DNA of 64,000 nt from CAYRGC01 sp964423795 (GTDB lineage: Bacteria > Patescibacteriota > Gracilibacteria > Peribacterales > Peribacteraceae): positions 1 through 64,000 of the forward strand of contig CAYRGC010000003.1 in NCBI GenBank assembly GCA_964423795.1, read 5' to 3'. The position numbers were made by a program, and so were the translations under genes. Below the pieces are notes generated by a model. It worked only from the letters and a program-made list of their open reading frames with translations. It was not told the origin of the DNA and made no database searches. Shown here in pieces: positions 15,185-23,105 of this stretch (within the stretch, counting starts at the first letter, position 1; each line of letters begins with the position of its first letter).

Positions 15185-15676
15185 TCAGAGCGTGTGCGTG
15201 AGCAGATCCACGGCCTCGTCGTAGAGGTCGTTCACGAGCCCCAGGTACTCCTTGCGCTTGAGGTACGAGGAAAGCTTCCCCTTCTCGGTCCACGTGTGTC
15301 CGTCAATCTCCTTGTTATCGACGCGCACGCGGGCATCCGAGGGGGCCACCGCATACACGAAACGGATCTGCTGTCCGCGGACGTTGTCCGGGCGGAAGCG
15401 GCGGAAGGACGTGGGAAAGTCGTATTGGTACAGCTTCGCGCTCTGGCCGAGGACGCGGCAGCCGGTGAGGCCGGCCTCCTCCTGCAACTCGCGGATGGCG
15501 GCCTCCTCGACGCTCTCGCCGTGCTCGATGCCCCCCTGAGGAATCTGCCAGTTGTCGCGCCTGCGGGGCTTATGGAGCAAAAGGATCTGATACGCCTCGC
15601 CGCAGCCGTCGGGTCCGCACGCGGAAACGGGCCGGAGCACGAGGATCGAAGCCGCCTGACGGTACACGTCGGTCAT
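15185..15676 (-). CDS. Nudix hydrolase
   Basis: A 163-residue Nudix pyrophosphohydrolase. The Nudix box reads GGIEHGESVEEAAIRELQEEAG (key residues G, E, RE, EE), with the preceding KPRRRDNWQIPQG typical of RppH/Ap4A-type enzymes, which decap 5'-triphosphate mRNA or hydrolyse diadenosine polyphosphates. RppH-like activity is an inference. If leaderless mRNAs dominate here, a 5' pyrophosphohydrolase would act directly on start codons. ATG 15676 has TATAGT 8 nt upstream. Confidence 0.9.
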   Translation of the reverse strand: MTDVYRQAASILVLRPVSACGPDGCGEAYQILLLHKPRRRDNWQIPQGGIEHGESVEEAAIRELQEEAGLTGCRVLGQSAKLYQYDFPTSFRRFRPDNVRGQQIRFVYAVAPSDARVRVDNKEIDGHTWTEKGKLSSYLKRKEYLGLVNDLYDEAVDLLTHTL

Positions 15677-15684
15677 GAGGAGAA

Positions 15685-15690
15685 ACTATA
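15685..15690 (-). promoter_or_regulatory. -10 box of the Nudix gene
   Basis: TATAGT, 8 nt before ATG 15676. Confidence 0.55.
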
Positions 15691-15758
15691 CGGGAGATGG
15701 GACGCGGACATAGCGAATCACTCCTCTTTTCCCTCGCGGATACGGGGAATTTGCGGCG

Positions 15759-15950
15759 TTACTTGGAGTGGCGCTCTTCCTTCAACTTGAGCGGCTGACG
15801 CTTGCGGCAGTTGCTGCAGAACTTGGTGATCTTGAAATCCTTCCACGACACGCCTTCCTTCTGGCGGTGCAGACGGAAGGTGGACACGCGGCTCTTGCAC
15901 TCATCGTTGGTGCAGAACGCGGCGAAAACGGTTCTCTTTCCACGGGGCAT
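15759..15950 (-). CDS. rpmG: Ribosomal protein bL33, zinc-ribbon type
   Basis: A 63-residue basic protein of the large subunit. Two Cys pairs, C13/C18 (CTNDEC) and C45/C48 (CSNC), form a zinc ribbon. KFCSNCRKRQPLK corresponds to the bL33 signature KYCPRCRKH. It is slightly longer than the usual 49-55 residues, and the first knuckle has four residues between Cys instead of two, so this is a divergent member. TAAAGT lies 9 nt before the ATG. It is likely transcribed alone or read into the Nudix gene. Confidence 0.8.
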   Translation of the reverse strand: MPRGKRTVFAAFCTNDECKSRVSTFRLHRQKEGVSWKDFKITKFCSNCRKRQPLKLKEERHSK

Positions 15951-15959
15951 AGCTGCGAT

Positions 15960-15965
15960 ACTTTA
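15960..15965 (-). promoter_or_regulatory. -10 box of rpmG
   Basis: TAAAGT, 9 nt before ATG 15950. Confidence 0.4.
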
Positions 15966-16075
15966 CTGATAGGCAGCAGCAGGTGCAAGGCGAAAATAGA
16001 CGAGAAACGCATGAGGGCCCTCGGCCGTCGAGGGCCGGCATTCCCGCAATCCGACACACAAAACCCGCTGCCGGC

Positions 16076-16996
16076 CTATTTCCCCGTCGCCAGGTAATTG
16101 AACACCGAATTCGCGGCCACGCCCGCTTCTCCGGCGGCGGTCACGAACTGGGCGAAGTAGTTGCTGCCCGAGGTAACGTCGCCGGCGCCGAACAGGCCCG
16201 GAACGCTCGTGCTCTGATCCGGACGGACCTTGAGGAAGCCGCGGGGATCGATCTCGGCGCCGAGCTGCTGGGCAAGGGCCGTCGCGGGCACGGAGCCGAT
16301 CTCGATGAAGACGCCGTCGACAGCAAGCGTGTCCTGGCCGTTCCATGGGGCGTCCAGGCGCAGGGAACGGACCTTCGTGTCGCCGGCGATCTCGACGACA
16401 TTGCGCTCGAGGACGAGCGTGATGTTCGGGCTCTGCTTCACCTTCTCGATCCAGTACGGCTCCGCGCGGAACTCGCCGCGACGGTGGATGAGATAGACCT
16501 GCTTGGCGACTTGAGCGACGATGGCGGCGCCCTCCACGGCGCTGTCCCCTCCTCCGATCACGGCCACGGTCTTGCCACGGTAGAAGAACGCGTCGCACGT
16601 CGCGCAGTACGTGACGCCGCGGCCGGAGAACTCCTCCTCGCCCGGCGCACCGAGATGGCGCTTGTTGCTGCCGGTCGCGAGAATCACGGTCTTGGCCTCG
16701 ATCGTCTGGCCGCTTTGGAGATGCGCCACGAAGACGTTGCCGGCCTTCTCGATCCGCTCGACTCGGCCGATCGTGTGGGTGACCTCCGAAAAGCTCACCG
16801 CGTGCTTCTTGAAGCTCTCCATCAGGTCGGGCCCCTTGATCTCGAGAATGCCCGGCCAGTTGCCCACTTCCGCGGCGGTGGCGCCCATGCCGCCCTCTTC
16901 CAATCCCACGATCGCGGTCTTCAGCTTGTAGCGGGCGGAGTAGATCGCGGCGGTGTATCCGGCGCAACCGAGACCGATGATGAGCACGTCGAACAT
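16076..16996 (-). CDS. trxB: Thioredoxin reductase
   Basis: A 306-residue FAD/NADPH flavoenzyme that reduces thioredoxin. The FAD dinucleotide fold at the N-terminus is IIGLGCAGYTAA (a Cys replaces the usual Gly/Pro residue). The redox-active pair is Cys131-Ala-Thr-Cys134, and the NADPH fold is AVIGGGDSAVEGA at 145-157. The C-terminal FAD motif LFGAGDVT is present. The probable -10 (17020-17025) leaves a 23-nt leader. Confidence 0.95.
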   Translation of the reverse strand: MFDVLIIGLGCAGYTAAIYSARYKLKTAIVGLEEGGMGATAAEVGNWPGILEIKGPDLMESFKKHAVSFSEVTHTIGRVERIEKAGNVFVAHLQSGQTIEAKTVILATGSNKRHLGAPGEEEFSGRGVTYCATCDAFFYRGKTVAVIGGGDSAVEGAAIVAQVAKQVYLIHRRGEFRAEPYWIEKVKQSPNITLVLERNVVEIAGDTKVRSLRLDAPWNGQDTLAVDGVFIEIGSVPATALAQQLGAEIDPRGFLKVRPDQSTSVPGLFGAGDVTSGSNYFAQFVTAAGEAGVAANSVFNYLATGK

Positions 16997-17019
16997 GAAT
17001 GGGGCGGAAAGACGACGTC

Positions 17020-17025
17020 ATCGTA
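17020..17025 (-). promoter_or_regulatory. -10 box of trxB
   Basis: TACGAT, 23 nt before ATG 16996. Confidence 0.4.
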
Positions 17026-17056
17026 CGGGACGGGAGCGACCGCGGGCAATCACTGC

Positions 17057-17401
17057 TTATTTACCAGGCCAAATTAATTGAATACAAATAGGAACAATCA
17101 TAGATGTAATGATTGAAATCAGAGCGATAATTCTGGTCCGCCTTGCATCGTCAGCAACATCTTGAATTTCCTTAATTTCAAAAAGTAACCGATGTCCCTT
17201 TCCTGTAAGCCAATATCGTTCCTTGCCATTTATGTCACCGGACTGAAAAAACAGGTTATCTTTGGGCCTCTGTCCTGTGAATTCATCACGTAACGGACCC
17301 CAGTGATCCGTACCAAGATGGTTTTTCAAATCATCCAATGTAAAACCATCAGGATGATCACCTGCATACGCTAAGGCCTTGATAAACAAGCTTTTCTGCA
17401 T
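17057..17401 (-). CDS. AT-rich small protein with helix-turn-helix-like N-terminus and one TM helix
   Basis: A 114-residue protein unlike its neighbours in base composition. Residues 1-30 (FIKALAYAGDHPDGFTLDDL) followed by LTGKGHRLLFEI near 65-76 look like a small winged-helix fold. A single C-terminal membrane helix (about 90-110) ends IQLIWPGK, giving a tail-anchored topology. Function unknown. The AT-rich codons and its place as an extra gene between trxB and gdhA suggest recent gain. TAAAAT lies 7 nt before the ATG, so it follows the host's leaderless style. Confidence 0.7.
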   Translation of the reverse strand: MQKSLFIKALAYAGDHPDGFTLDDLKNHLGTDHWGPLRDEFTGQRPKDNLFFQSGDINGKERYWLTGKGHRLLFEIKEIQDVADDARRTRIIALISIITSMIVPICIQLIWPGK

Positions 17402-17408
17402 GAGTCAG

Positions 17409-17414
17409 ATTTTA
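17409..17414 (-). promoter_or_regulatory. -10 box of the 17057-17401 gene
   Basis: TGTAAAAT (extended -10), 7 nt before ATG 17401. Confidence 0.55.
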
Positions 17415-17434
17415 CATTATTCGAAGAACAGCGT

Positions 17435-18727
17435 TCATTCGAACCATCCGCGCGCCTTCATCGTCTCGATGATGCGACCGAGGCCCACGATGAACGCGGC
17501 CTTGCGGTAGCTCACCTTGCGGCGGTGCACCTCGCGGCGGACGGCCTTGAAGGCGTCGAGCATGATGCGCTTGAGCTCGGCGTCGACGCGCCCCTCCGTC
17601 CACTGCTCGCCGCTGCGGCCCTGCACCCACTCGAAGTAGCTCACGGTGACGCCGCCGGCGTTGGCGAGCACGTCGGGGATCACGCGGACGCGCTTCTTCT
17701 CCAGGATCTCGTCGGCCTCGGGCGTGACGGGGCCGTTGGCGATTTCGAGGATCACCTTGGCCTTCACCTTCGCGGCGTTCTTCTCGGTGATCACGTTATC
17801 GAGCGCGGCGGGAACGAGGATGTCGCACGGGAGCTCCAGGAGCTCTTCGTTCGTGACGACGCGAACGTGGTCCATCTTCATCTTCTCCACGTCGCAGACG
17901 GACCCCTCGCAGTACTCGCCCGTCACCGAGCCGGTCTTGGCCTTGTACTTCTCGATGCGGATGGGGTCGAGTCCCTCGGGGTTATAAATCCCGCCGTGCG
18001 AGTCCGAGACGGCGACGATCGTGTAGCCCGCGTCCTGCAGGTAGTGCGCGATGTGACCGCCGGCGTTGCCGAACCCCTGGATCACCACCTTCTGGTCGCG
18101 TGGCTCGAGCGCCTCACCCTGCATCAATTCCTGGAGGATGAAGAAGCCGCCGCGTCCCGTGGCCGTGCCGCGGCCGAGCGAACCGCCGTAGCTCAGGGGC
18201 TTTCCCGTGATGACGTCAGGCGCGTAGGTCTTCGTGATCTTCTCGTACTCGTCGCGCATCCAGGCCATGATCGCGGGCGTCGTGTTCACGTCCGGAGCCG
18301 GAATGTCGATATCGGGGCCGATGACGGGCTGGAACGCGCGGGCATAGGCGCGGGAGACTTCCTGCACCTCGCGCTTGCTGAGCTTCTTCGGATCGCACTG
18401 CACCCCGCCCTTCGCGCCGCCGAACGGGATTCCCACGACGGCGGTCTTGATCGCCATGAGCGCCGCGAGTGCCTTCACCTCGTCCTCGTCGGCGTGCGGA
18501 CGGACTCGGATGCCGCCCTTGTAGGGGCCGCGGGCGTCGTTGTACTGCACCCGGAAGGCGTCGAACGTCTTCTTCTTGCCGTCGTCGCCGGTGATGGTGA
18601 TCTTCTTCGTATGGATCGCCTTGGGTTCATCGAACTTTTGCCGTTCCTTCTTCCCTACCTCGAGAAGCTCGAAGGTCTCGGCGAGGTTCTTGCGGAAGCG
18701 CTGGTACGGGGTCTTGGCGGTGGCCAT
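17435..18727 (-). CDS. gdhA: Glutamate dehydrogenase (Glu/Leu/Phe/Val family)
   Basis: A 430-residue enzyme interconverting glutamate with 2-oxoglutarate and ammonia. The substrate pocket motifs GPYKGGIRV and IPFGGAKGGVQCDP (catalytic Lys in GGAKGG) are intact. PAPDVNTTPAIMAWM follows, then the Rossmann fold VVIQGFGNAGGHIAHYL. The end ERVIET is replaced by GRIIETMKARGW, still family-like. Whether NAD or NADP is used is not clear. The start is ATG 18727; upstream in-frame codons lack homology. It supplies L-Glu, the substrate ligated by MurD in the MurL route. Confidence 0.94.
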   Translation of the reverse strand: MATAKTPYQRFRKNLAETFELLEVGKKERQKFDEPKAIHTKKITITGDDGKKKTFDAFRVQYNDARGPYKGGIRVRPHADEDEVKALAALMAIKTAVVGIPFGGAKGGVQCDPKKLSKREVQEVSRAYARAFQPVIGPDIDIPAPDVNTTPAIMAWMRDEYEKITKTYAPDVITGKPLSYGGSLGRGTATGRGGFFILQELMQGEALEPRDQKVVIQGFGNAGGHIAHYLQDAGYTIVAVSDSHGGIYNPEGLDPIRIEKYKAKTGSVTGEYCEGSVCDVEKMKMDHVRVVTNEELLELPCDILVPAALDNVITEKNAAKVKAKVILEIANGPVTPEADEILEKKRVRVIPDVLANAGGVTVSYFEWVQGRSGEQWTEGRVDAELKRIMLDAFKAVRREVHRRKVSYRKAAFIVGLGRIIETMKARGWFE

Positions 18728-18831
18728 GGAGATAGGTGGGAATTGATCAGAGTGACATCCTGCGAAGCCGAAGGACAAAGAGAGGGGCGCAAGGCCCCTC
18801 TCGGAAAACGCGATGCGGAGGGGCGTACGGA

Positions 18832-19464
18832 TCAGCAGACGGTCGAGAGACCGCATTCCATACAGACGGCGTCGAGCGCGCGGTTCTGCGCGGCGATGGA
18901 AGAAGCGGCGGCGGCCGAGGAACGCGCGCCCAGAGGGAACTTTCTCCACTCCTGCAGGTGCTTCTCCTCCTTGAGGTGCTCCTCAAAGTAGATCTGCGCG
19001 TCGGCCGAGGCGAGGCCGTAGAACTCCTTGAGGCCTTCCATCTTCGTCTTCGCGATGGCCGGGAGCTCGCACTCGAGGGCGTACATCGTGGCCACGCCTT
19101 CCTCCACGGAACGCTCGGCGAGCGCCTCCAAATCGGCGACGGCCTTCGCGCAGGCGGCGGACGGCGCATGGGAAACAAGTTCGGCTTCCGAAATACCCAG
19201 GCTCTTCGCGAAGCGCTTCCAAAGCTCGACGTGCTCCTCCTCTTCGATGCGGTTATGGTCGAGCGACGCCTTGAGGACATCGTCATTCAGCTGGGCCTGC
19301 ACCCGGGCGACGATGCCGGGGATGCGCTGCACCAGGTGAAAGTACTCCTTGGCGTACACCGCGAGGTGCTCCTTCGTGAGCTCTCCCCTGCTCCAGGCTT
19401 GATAGAACGGGTGCTTGAGAAGGCTCTTATCGGCGACGATCGCTTCGATCTCGGAGAAGGTCAT
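18832..19464 (-). CDS. CADD-like heme-oxygenase-fold protein (putative p-aminobenzoate synthase)
   Basis: A 210-residue TenA/PqqC-type helical-bundle protein that strongly resembles Chlamydia CADD (CT610): LLKHPFYQAWSRGELTKE near the start, then YAKEYFHLVQ and EEEEHVELWKRFAKSLG. Metal ligands expected for a di-iron site (EEEEH, later EEHLKEEKH) are present. In CADD a Tyr in this N-terminal motif and a Lys near 152 are consumed to build p-aminobenzoate; Tyr21 and Lys141 align with them. The C-terminus ends with an Ala/Ser linker and a Cys-containing tail (CMECGLSTVC), echoing CADD's Cys-rich end. It lies upstream of gdhA on the same strand. Confidence 0.8.
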   Translation of the reverse strand: MTFSEIEAIVADKSLLKHPFYQAWSRGELTKEHLAVYAKEYFHLVQRIPGIVARVQAQLNDDVLKASLDHNRIEEEEHVELWKRFAKSLGISEAELVSHAPSAACAKAVADLEALAERSVEEGVATMYALECELPAIAKTKMEGLKEFYGLASADAQIYFEEHLKEEKHLQEWRKFPLGARSSAAAASSIAAQNRALDAVCMECGLSTVC

Positions 19465-19595
19465 TGGAGAAGAGTGAAAGGGACATCCGGACGATACGGC
19501 GAAAAGCGGAGAGCGATCAAGAACGTCGACGCAATTCTTGGATCAACGACGAAGATGCGTCACTGCACTCCGCTTGACGGAGGTCGCAGGATCAC

Positions 19596-19601
19596 TATCA
19601 T
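19596..19601 (+). promoter_or_regulatory. -10 box for the gene at 19609
   Basis: TATCAT, 7 nt before the ATG. Confidence 0.5.
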
Positions 19602-19608
19602 CCCGCGC

Positions 19609-19905
19609 ATGTCGATGCTCATCGGAATCCTCGTCGGCATCCTCCTCCTCGCGATCGGCGCCGCCGGACTCTTCCTCCCCGAACGGATCGTTCCCTTTTT
19701 GAAGACGTACCAATGGTGGTACCGCGCGCAGGACGCGGCGGCGCAAGAGCGCCTTCCCAAACCGACGTTCGCCGGTCATCGGTCCTTTCCTCTCGCCGAT
19801 CCGAAAAAATACTCCTGGCAAACCTTCCGGCGCCAAGCGCAAATGATAGGCGGCGCGTTCACGCTCATCGGTCTCCTCGTCTGCATCGCGGCGATGCGGA
19901 GCTAA
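19609..19905 (+). CDS. Small two-helix membrane protein
   Basis: A 98-residue membrane protein: helix 1 at about 3-23, a 45-residue hydrophilic stretch (YQWWYRAQDAAAQERLP), helix 2 at about 76-95. No family recognised. The start is set by TATCAT 7 nt upstream; ATG 19609 is followed two codons later by another ATG. Followed 51 nt downstream by the LysE exporter on the same strand. Confidence 0.7.
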   Translation: MSMLIGILVGILLLAIGAAGLFLPERIVPFLKTYQWWYRAQDAAAQERLPKPTFAGHRSFPLADPKKYSWQTFRRQAQMIGGAFTLIGLLVCIAAMRS

Positions 19906-19943
19906 AACATCAACGGCAGCATTGCGAATCACGGTGGCCGCGC

Positions 19944-19949
19944 TACGAT
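19944..19949 (+). promoter_or_regulatory. -10 box of the LysE-family gene
   Basis: TACGAT, 7 nt before ATG 19957. Confidence 0.55.
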
Positions 19950-19956
19950 CCTCTTC

Positions 19957-20580
19957 ATGTCCGCCTTCCTCACCGTCGCCATCGTCCATCTCCTCGCCGT
20001 GATAAGCCCGGGTCCGGATTTCGCCCTTGTTCTCAAAAACGGGGTCTCCGGCTCGAGGAGCGGCGGCCTCTGGACGTGCGCGGGCGTGGCCGCGGGCATC
20101 CTCGTGCACGTGGCGTACTGCCTTCTCGGCATCGGAATCCTCATTTCAAGATCGATCCTCCTCTTCAACGCCATCAAGTGGATCGGAGCCCTCTACTTAC
20201 TCTTCATCGGCGGAAAAGCGCTCTTGGCGAGTACCGGCACTCACGCCCTCGACGTTCATGCTGAGCGTCGCGTGCAGCCCTGGCGCCGGTGGTTCGCCGA
20301 AGGCTTTCTCTGCAACGCGCTCAACCCCAAGGCGACGGTCTTCTTTCTCGCGCTCTTCACCCAGGTGATCTCGCCCTCGACGCCCGTCGCCATGCAGCTC
20401 TTTTACGGTCTGTACATGAGCGCCCAAACCTTCGTGTGGTTCGCGCTGCTCTCGAGCCTCCTCAACGTCTCGGTCGTCCGCCGGGGTGTGACCAGGCTGC
20501 ACGGGGTCATCGACCGCGTGATGGGCGGCGTCCTCATCCTGCTCGGGCTCAAGGTCGCCTTCGCGACACGACGTTCCTGA
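19957..20580 (+). CDS. LysE/RhtB-family amino-acid exporter
   Basis: A 207-residue inner-membrane protein with six predicted helices. The N-terminal motif HLLAVISPGPDFALVLKNGV is the LysE/RhtB signature (SPGPD). KWIGALYLLFIGGKAL follows helix 3, and the conserved FLCNALNPKATVFFLALF block (NPK) lies in the middle. It likely effluxes amino acids; the substrate is unknown. Confidence 0.92.
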   Translation: MSAFLTVAIVHLLAVISPGPDFALVLKNGVSGSRSGGLWTCAGVAAGILVHVAYCLLGIGILISRSILLFNAIKWIGALYLLFIGGKALLASTGTHALDVHAERRVQPWRRWFAEGFLCNALNPKATVFFLALFTQVISPSTPVAMQLFYGLYMSAQTFVWFALLSSLLNVSVVRRGVTRLHGVIDRVMGGVLILLGLKVAFATRRS

Positions 20581-20587
20581 GACCTGC

Positions 20588-20593
20588 TATCCT
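20588..20593 (+). promoter_or_regulatory. Extended -10 for the FkbM gene
   Basis: TGCTATCCT, 6 nt before GTG 20600. Confidence 0.55.
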
Positions 20594-20599
20594 GCCACG

Positions 20600-21316
20600 G
20601 TGCTCGCCCGATTGCGCCGCTTCCTCGCGCCGATTCTCGTTCCCGTCCGCAAAACGCTGCAACGGATCGATACGCGCGTGCGCGTGCTCCGCGGCACGGA
20701 ACTCTCCGTTCGGCGCGACGTGCGGATCCCCTTCCTGCGGCTCGGCGCGGGCGACGGCGAGTGGACGATCGCGCGCGATGAGCCGGCGGACATCGTTTAC
20801 TCCTTCGGCGTGGGCAAGGACATCCGCTTCGAGCGCGGCCTGCTCGCGCGCTCCCCTTCGTCGCGCGTGTTCGCCTTCGATCCCACTCCCATCGCGATCC
20901 GCTGGCTCAAATCTCAGCAGCTGCCGCTGAATTTCTCGTTTCGAGAATGGGGCATCGCGGACTATGACGGGACGGCGAATTTCTCGCTCCCCGCGGGCCA
21001 TCGCGTGTCTTTCGTGATGGGGCAAGGCGACACGGAAGCCCCCGTGAAGACGCTCTCGACCATCATGCGCGAACTCGGCCACGAACGTATCGACATCCTC
21101 AAGATGGACATCGAGGGCGCGGAGTACGCCGTGCTCGAGGACATCCTCCGCTCCCCTCCCCCCATCGGTCAGATCCTGGTGGAGTTCCACCACCGCATGC
21201 CCGGGCATTCCCTCGATCAGACGCGCGCCGCGATCGAACGGCTGCGGGAACGCGGCTACCGTGTCTTCGACGTTTCCCCCCGCGGGACGGAGTACGCGTT
21301 CGTCCGCGCGCGCTGA
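20600..21316 (+). CDS. FkbM-family methyltransferase
   Basis: A 238-residue SAM-dependent methyltransferase. VYSFGVGKDIRFE replaces the usual G-x-G-x-G SAM loop, VFAFDPTPIAIRWL carries the acidic residue contacting ribose, and the FkbM hallmark IDILKMDIEGAEYAVLED is at about 166-183. Such enzymes often O-methylate sugars of surface glycans. GTG 20600 is supported by TATCCT 6 nt upstream. The target here is unknown. Confidence 0.85.
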   Translation: MLARLRRFLAPILVPVRKTLQRIDTRVRVLRGTELSVRRDVRIPFLRLGAGDGEWTIARDEPADIVYSFGVGKDIRFERGLLARSPSSRVFAFDPTPIAIRWLKSQQLPLNFSFREWGIADYDGTANFSLPAGHRVSFVMGQGDTEAPVKTLSTIMRELGHERIDILKMDIEGAEYAVLEDILRSPPPIGQILVEFHHRMPGHSLDQTRAAIERLRERGYRVFDVSPRGTEYAFVRAR

Positions 21317-21428
21317 CCCGCATCGCCGCGTCTTTCCGCTGGACGTTCTTTGGGCTGCGCGCGGGGAAATATCGCGACGGGTTCCTCCGGAATATTGACC
21401 GGAGAATCGAACGGACGAGAATGGAAGA

Positions 21429-22373
21429 ATGCCCAGAGACCCCTTGGGAATCCCTTCGTCCCCGGAACAAGCGCACGCGCACGCTCCAGAGCGCTCGCGG
21501 CTGTCCGCGGCGAAGGCGCGGCTCGCCCTGCTCGCCGCGCCCGTCATCGCGAGCGTGGGATCGCTCTTGGCGCAGGAGCAGCTTCCGCCTCCGCTGGCGG
21601 AGCCGCCGCCGCTCAAGAAGAAAAACGAGGAGAACGTGACCTTCATGCCGCAGCATTGCATCGCGGAACTCGTGCGACGCACCGGCGATCCGCATTATCC
21701 GACCCGCGCCGCCGCCTCGCGGGACCTGGAGGACTATTTCTCCCAGCACGCCGATCGCGAAGGCATGGCGCACTTTTTGAGCGTGGGTCTCGGTTCCGAC
21801 GACGCGGAAATCATGCGCCGCACCGAGCTCGTCTCCGGCAGAACCGTGAACCGCATCCGCGAGACGCTCTGGTGCGACGAGGGAAACAAGGCGGACATCG
21901 ACTATCTCTCCTCGCTCCTTCCCGAGGGCCTCTCGCGGGTTCCCTGGGCGGACGGCTTCGCGAAGCACGAACCCGCGGCCACGAAACTGACGGAGATGAC
22001 GGGCATGCCGGCCTACCCCCTCATGAGCGCCGCCATGGCGAAGAGCGCAAGCCTTGAGCGCCGGGACGCTCCGGGAGACCGGTATCCGACCTATACCCAC
22101 GCGATGCGGATCATCCTGCGCGAACTCGCGGAAAAGGAAGTGAAGGACTACTTCTTCGCGTCCGACCAGGCGAAGGCGAAAGCGGAGGCCGAGAAGCGAC
22201 TCCGGGAACTCCTGGAGCTCCAGCAGGTCGGCGAGGACAACTGGCGACGGTCCCTCAACATCCCGCCCGCTCGAGAAAAGAAACAGGACGCGGCCCCTCT
22301 CGGGCCCATGCTCTTCGATATCCCGACCCTTCCCCTGAAAACGTTCGAAAGCCTCTTCAAGACGCCTGCCTGA
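21429..22373 (+). CDS. Hypothetical protein with HEAT-like segment
   Basis: A 314-residue protein. An N-terminal basic stretch then a hydrophobic segment (about 30-47, LALLAAPVIASVGSLL) suggests membrane anchoring. Residues 85-130, DPHYPTRAAASRDLEDYF ... SDDAEIMRRTELV, follow the HEAT-like pattern of paired helices (the R-x-x-A-x-x-x-L turn, then D-x-E-x-x-R-R). A charged helix EKEVKDYFFASDQAKAKAEA lies towards the end. No function can be assigned. Confidence 0.65.
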   Translation: MPRDPLGIPSSPEQAHAHAPERSRLSAAKARLALLAAPVIASVGSLLAQEQLPPPLAEPPPLKKKNEENVTFMPQHCIAELVRRTGDPHYPTRAAASRDLEDYFSQHADREGMAHFLSVGLGSDDAEIMRRTELVSGRTVNRIRETLWCDEGNKADIDYLSSLLPEGLSRVPWADGFAKHEPAATKLTEMTGMPAYPLMSAAMAKSASLERRDAPGDRYPTYTHAMRIILRELAEKEVKDYFFASDQAKAKAEAEKRLRELLELQQVGEDNWRRSLNIPPAREKKQDAAPLGPMLFDIPTLPLKTFESLFKTPA

Positions 22374-22430
22374 ACAACCGCGCGAAGAGACCTTCTCCGG
22401 GAAGAGCTGCTGCGCGTACAATCGGCGCGT

Positions 22431-22443
22431 GCCGAAGTGGCGG
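22431..22443 (+). repeat. Truncated tRNA-Leu 5' copy (13 nt)
   Basis: GCCGAAGTGGCGG, identical to the first 13 nt of tRNA-Leu, 184 bp upstream of it; joins directly to the REP at 22444. Confidence 0.7.
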
Positions 22444-22478
22444 CCCTTCGACTTCGCTCAGGACCGTTCAAGGATGAC
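22444..22478. repeat. REP-like palindrome pair
   Basis: CCCTTCGACTTCGCTCAGGA then CAAGGATGAC: the reverse complement of the GTCATCCTTG / TCCTGAGCGAAGTCGAAGGG family. Confidence 0.7.
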
Positions 22479-22510
22479 TGGCTTCGACACTCCGTTTTTT
22501 CTCCATCATT

Positions 22511-22536
22511 GCCGAAGTGGCGGAATTGGTAGACGC
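22511..22536 (+). repeat. Truncated tRNA-Leu 5' copy (26 nt)
   Basis: Identical to the first 26 nt of tRNA-Leu (acceptor 5' strand and most of the D arm), 104 bp upstream of the intact gene; joins directly to a REP-like palindrome. Confidence 0.9.
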
Positions 22537-22555
22537 CCTTCGTCTCGGCTCAGGG
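22536..22555. repeat. REP-like palindrome
   Basis: CCCTTCGTCTCGGCTCAGGG; CCCT/AGGG ends pair, centre as in the other REP units. Confidence 0.6.
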
Positions 22556-22614
22556 TACACTGCGCTGCCGACTGATCTCTTCGCATCATCATGTTCTTTC
22601 TTTCAACACTTCTT

Positions 22615-22699
22615 GCCGAAGTGGCGGAATTGGTAGACGCGCACGACTCAAAATCGTGTACCGCAAGGTGTGAGGGTTCGAGTCCCTCCTTCGGCACCA
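22615..22699 (+). tRNA. tRNA-Leu(CAA), CCA encoded
   Basis: 85 nt class II tRNA: GCCGAAG/CTTCGGC acceptor, anticodon stem CACGA/TCGTG with loop CTCAAAA (anticodon CAA), a long variable arm (ACCGCAAGGT), T arm GAGGG-TTCGAGT-CCCTC, genomic CCA. Confidence 0.96.
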
Positions 22700-22765
22700 T
22701 CCGGCTTCGTTCCTTCGGGAACTACGCCGAGATTGGTACATGCAATGAGGAAGGAGGCGAAACAC

Positions 22766-23065
22766 TCACGCTTTTTCGCGTGTTTCCGCGAGCTGAAGAA
22801 TGACTCGAGCGATCGTCGTCGCCTCATCATCAAGGAGCTGTCGGGGATCTACCGAACGATTTTTACAATGCTCCTGCACGATATGCCTTGTCGCGGAGAG
22901 AAGCGGATCTGTATGACCGGCGAACTCGAGGAGAAGCATGCTTCCCGCCTGGCTTTCTTGGAACGCATGACGCACCGAGTTGTACGTGGTTTCAAACAAC
23001 GCCTCGGAACCCGCAAGTTCCTGTGCACACGTCACCTGCGAAAATGTCTCCGGAGAATGTGTCAT
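22766..23065 (-). CDS. Small hypothetical protein downstream of tRNA-Leu
   Basis: A 99-residue, largely helical, acidic protein with no recognised motif (MTHSPETFSQ start; ILQLAETREKA end). Reasons to accept it: TAGGAT lies 6 nt before the ATG, AGGA doubles as a possible SD, and base composition differs from antisense shadows. Its codons are less GC-biased than most genes here. It sits 66 nt from the tRNA-Leu 3' end, in the opposite direction, so it may be another tRNA-associated acquisition. Confidence 0.6.
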   Translation of the reverse strand: MTHSPETFSQVTCAQELAGSEALFETTYNSVRHAFQESQAGSMLLLEFAGHTDPLLSATRHIVQEHCKNRSVDPRQLLDDEATTIARVILQLAETREKA

Positions 23066-23071
23066 ATGTCT

Positions 23072-23077
23072 ATCCTA
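23072..23077 (-). promoter_or_regulatory. -10 box of the 22766-23065 gene
   Basis: TAGGAT, 6 nt before ATG 23065. Confidence 0.5.
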
Positions 23078-23105
23078 TACTGTTTTTGTAAAATTTCAAT
23101 CGACC

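Larger units (their letters stand above)
22374..22614. other. tRNA-Leu upstream region built of tRNA fragments and REP units
   Basis: No gene. Contains two truncated 5' copies of tRNA-Leu, each running straight into a REP-like palindrome, then a short AT-rich spacer before the intact tRNA. Confidence 0.8.
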
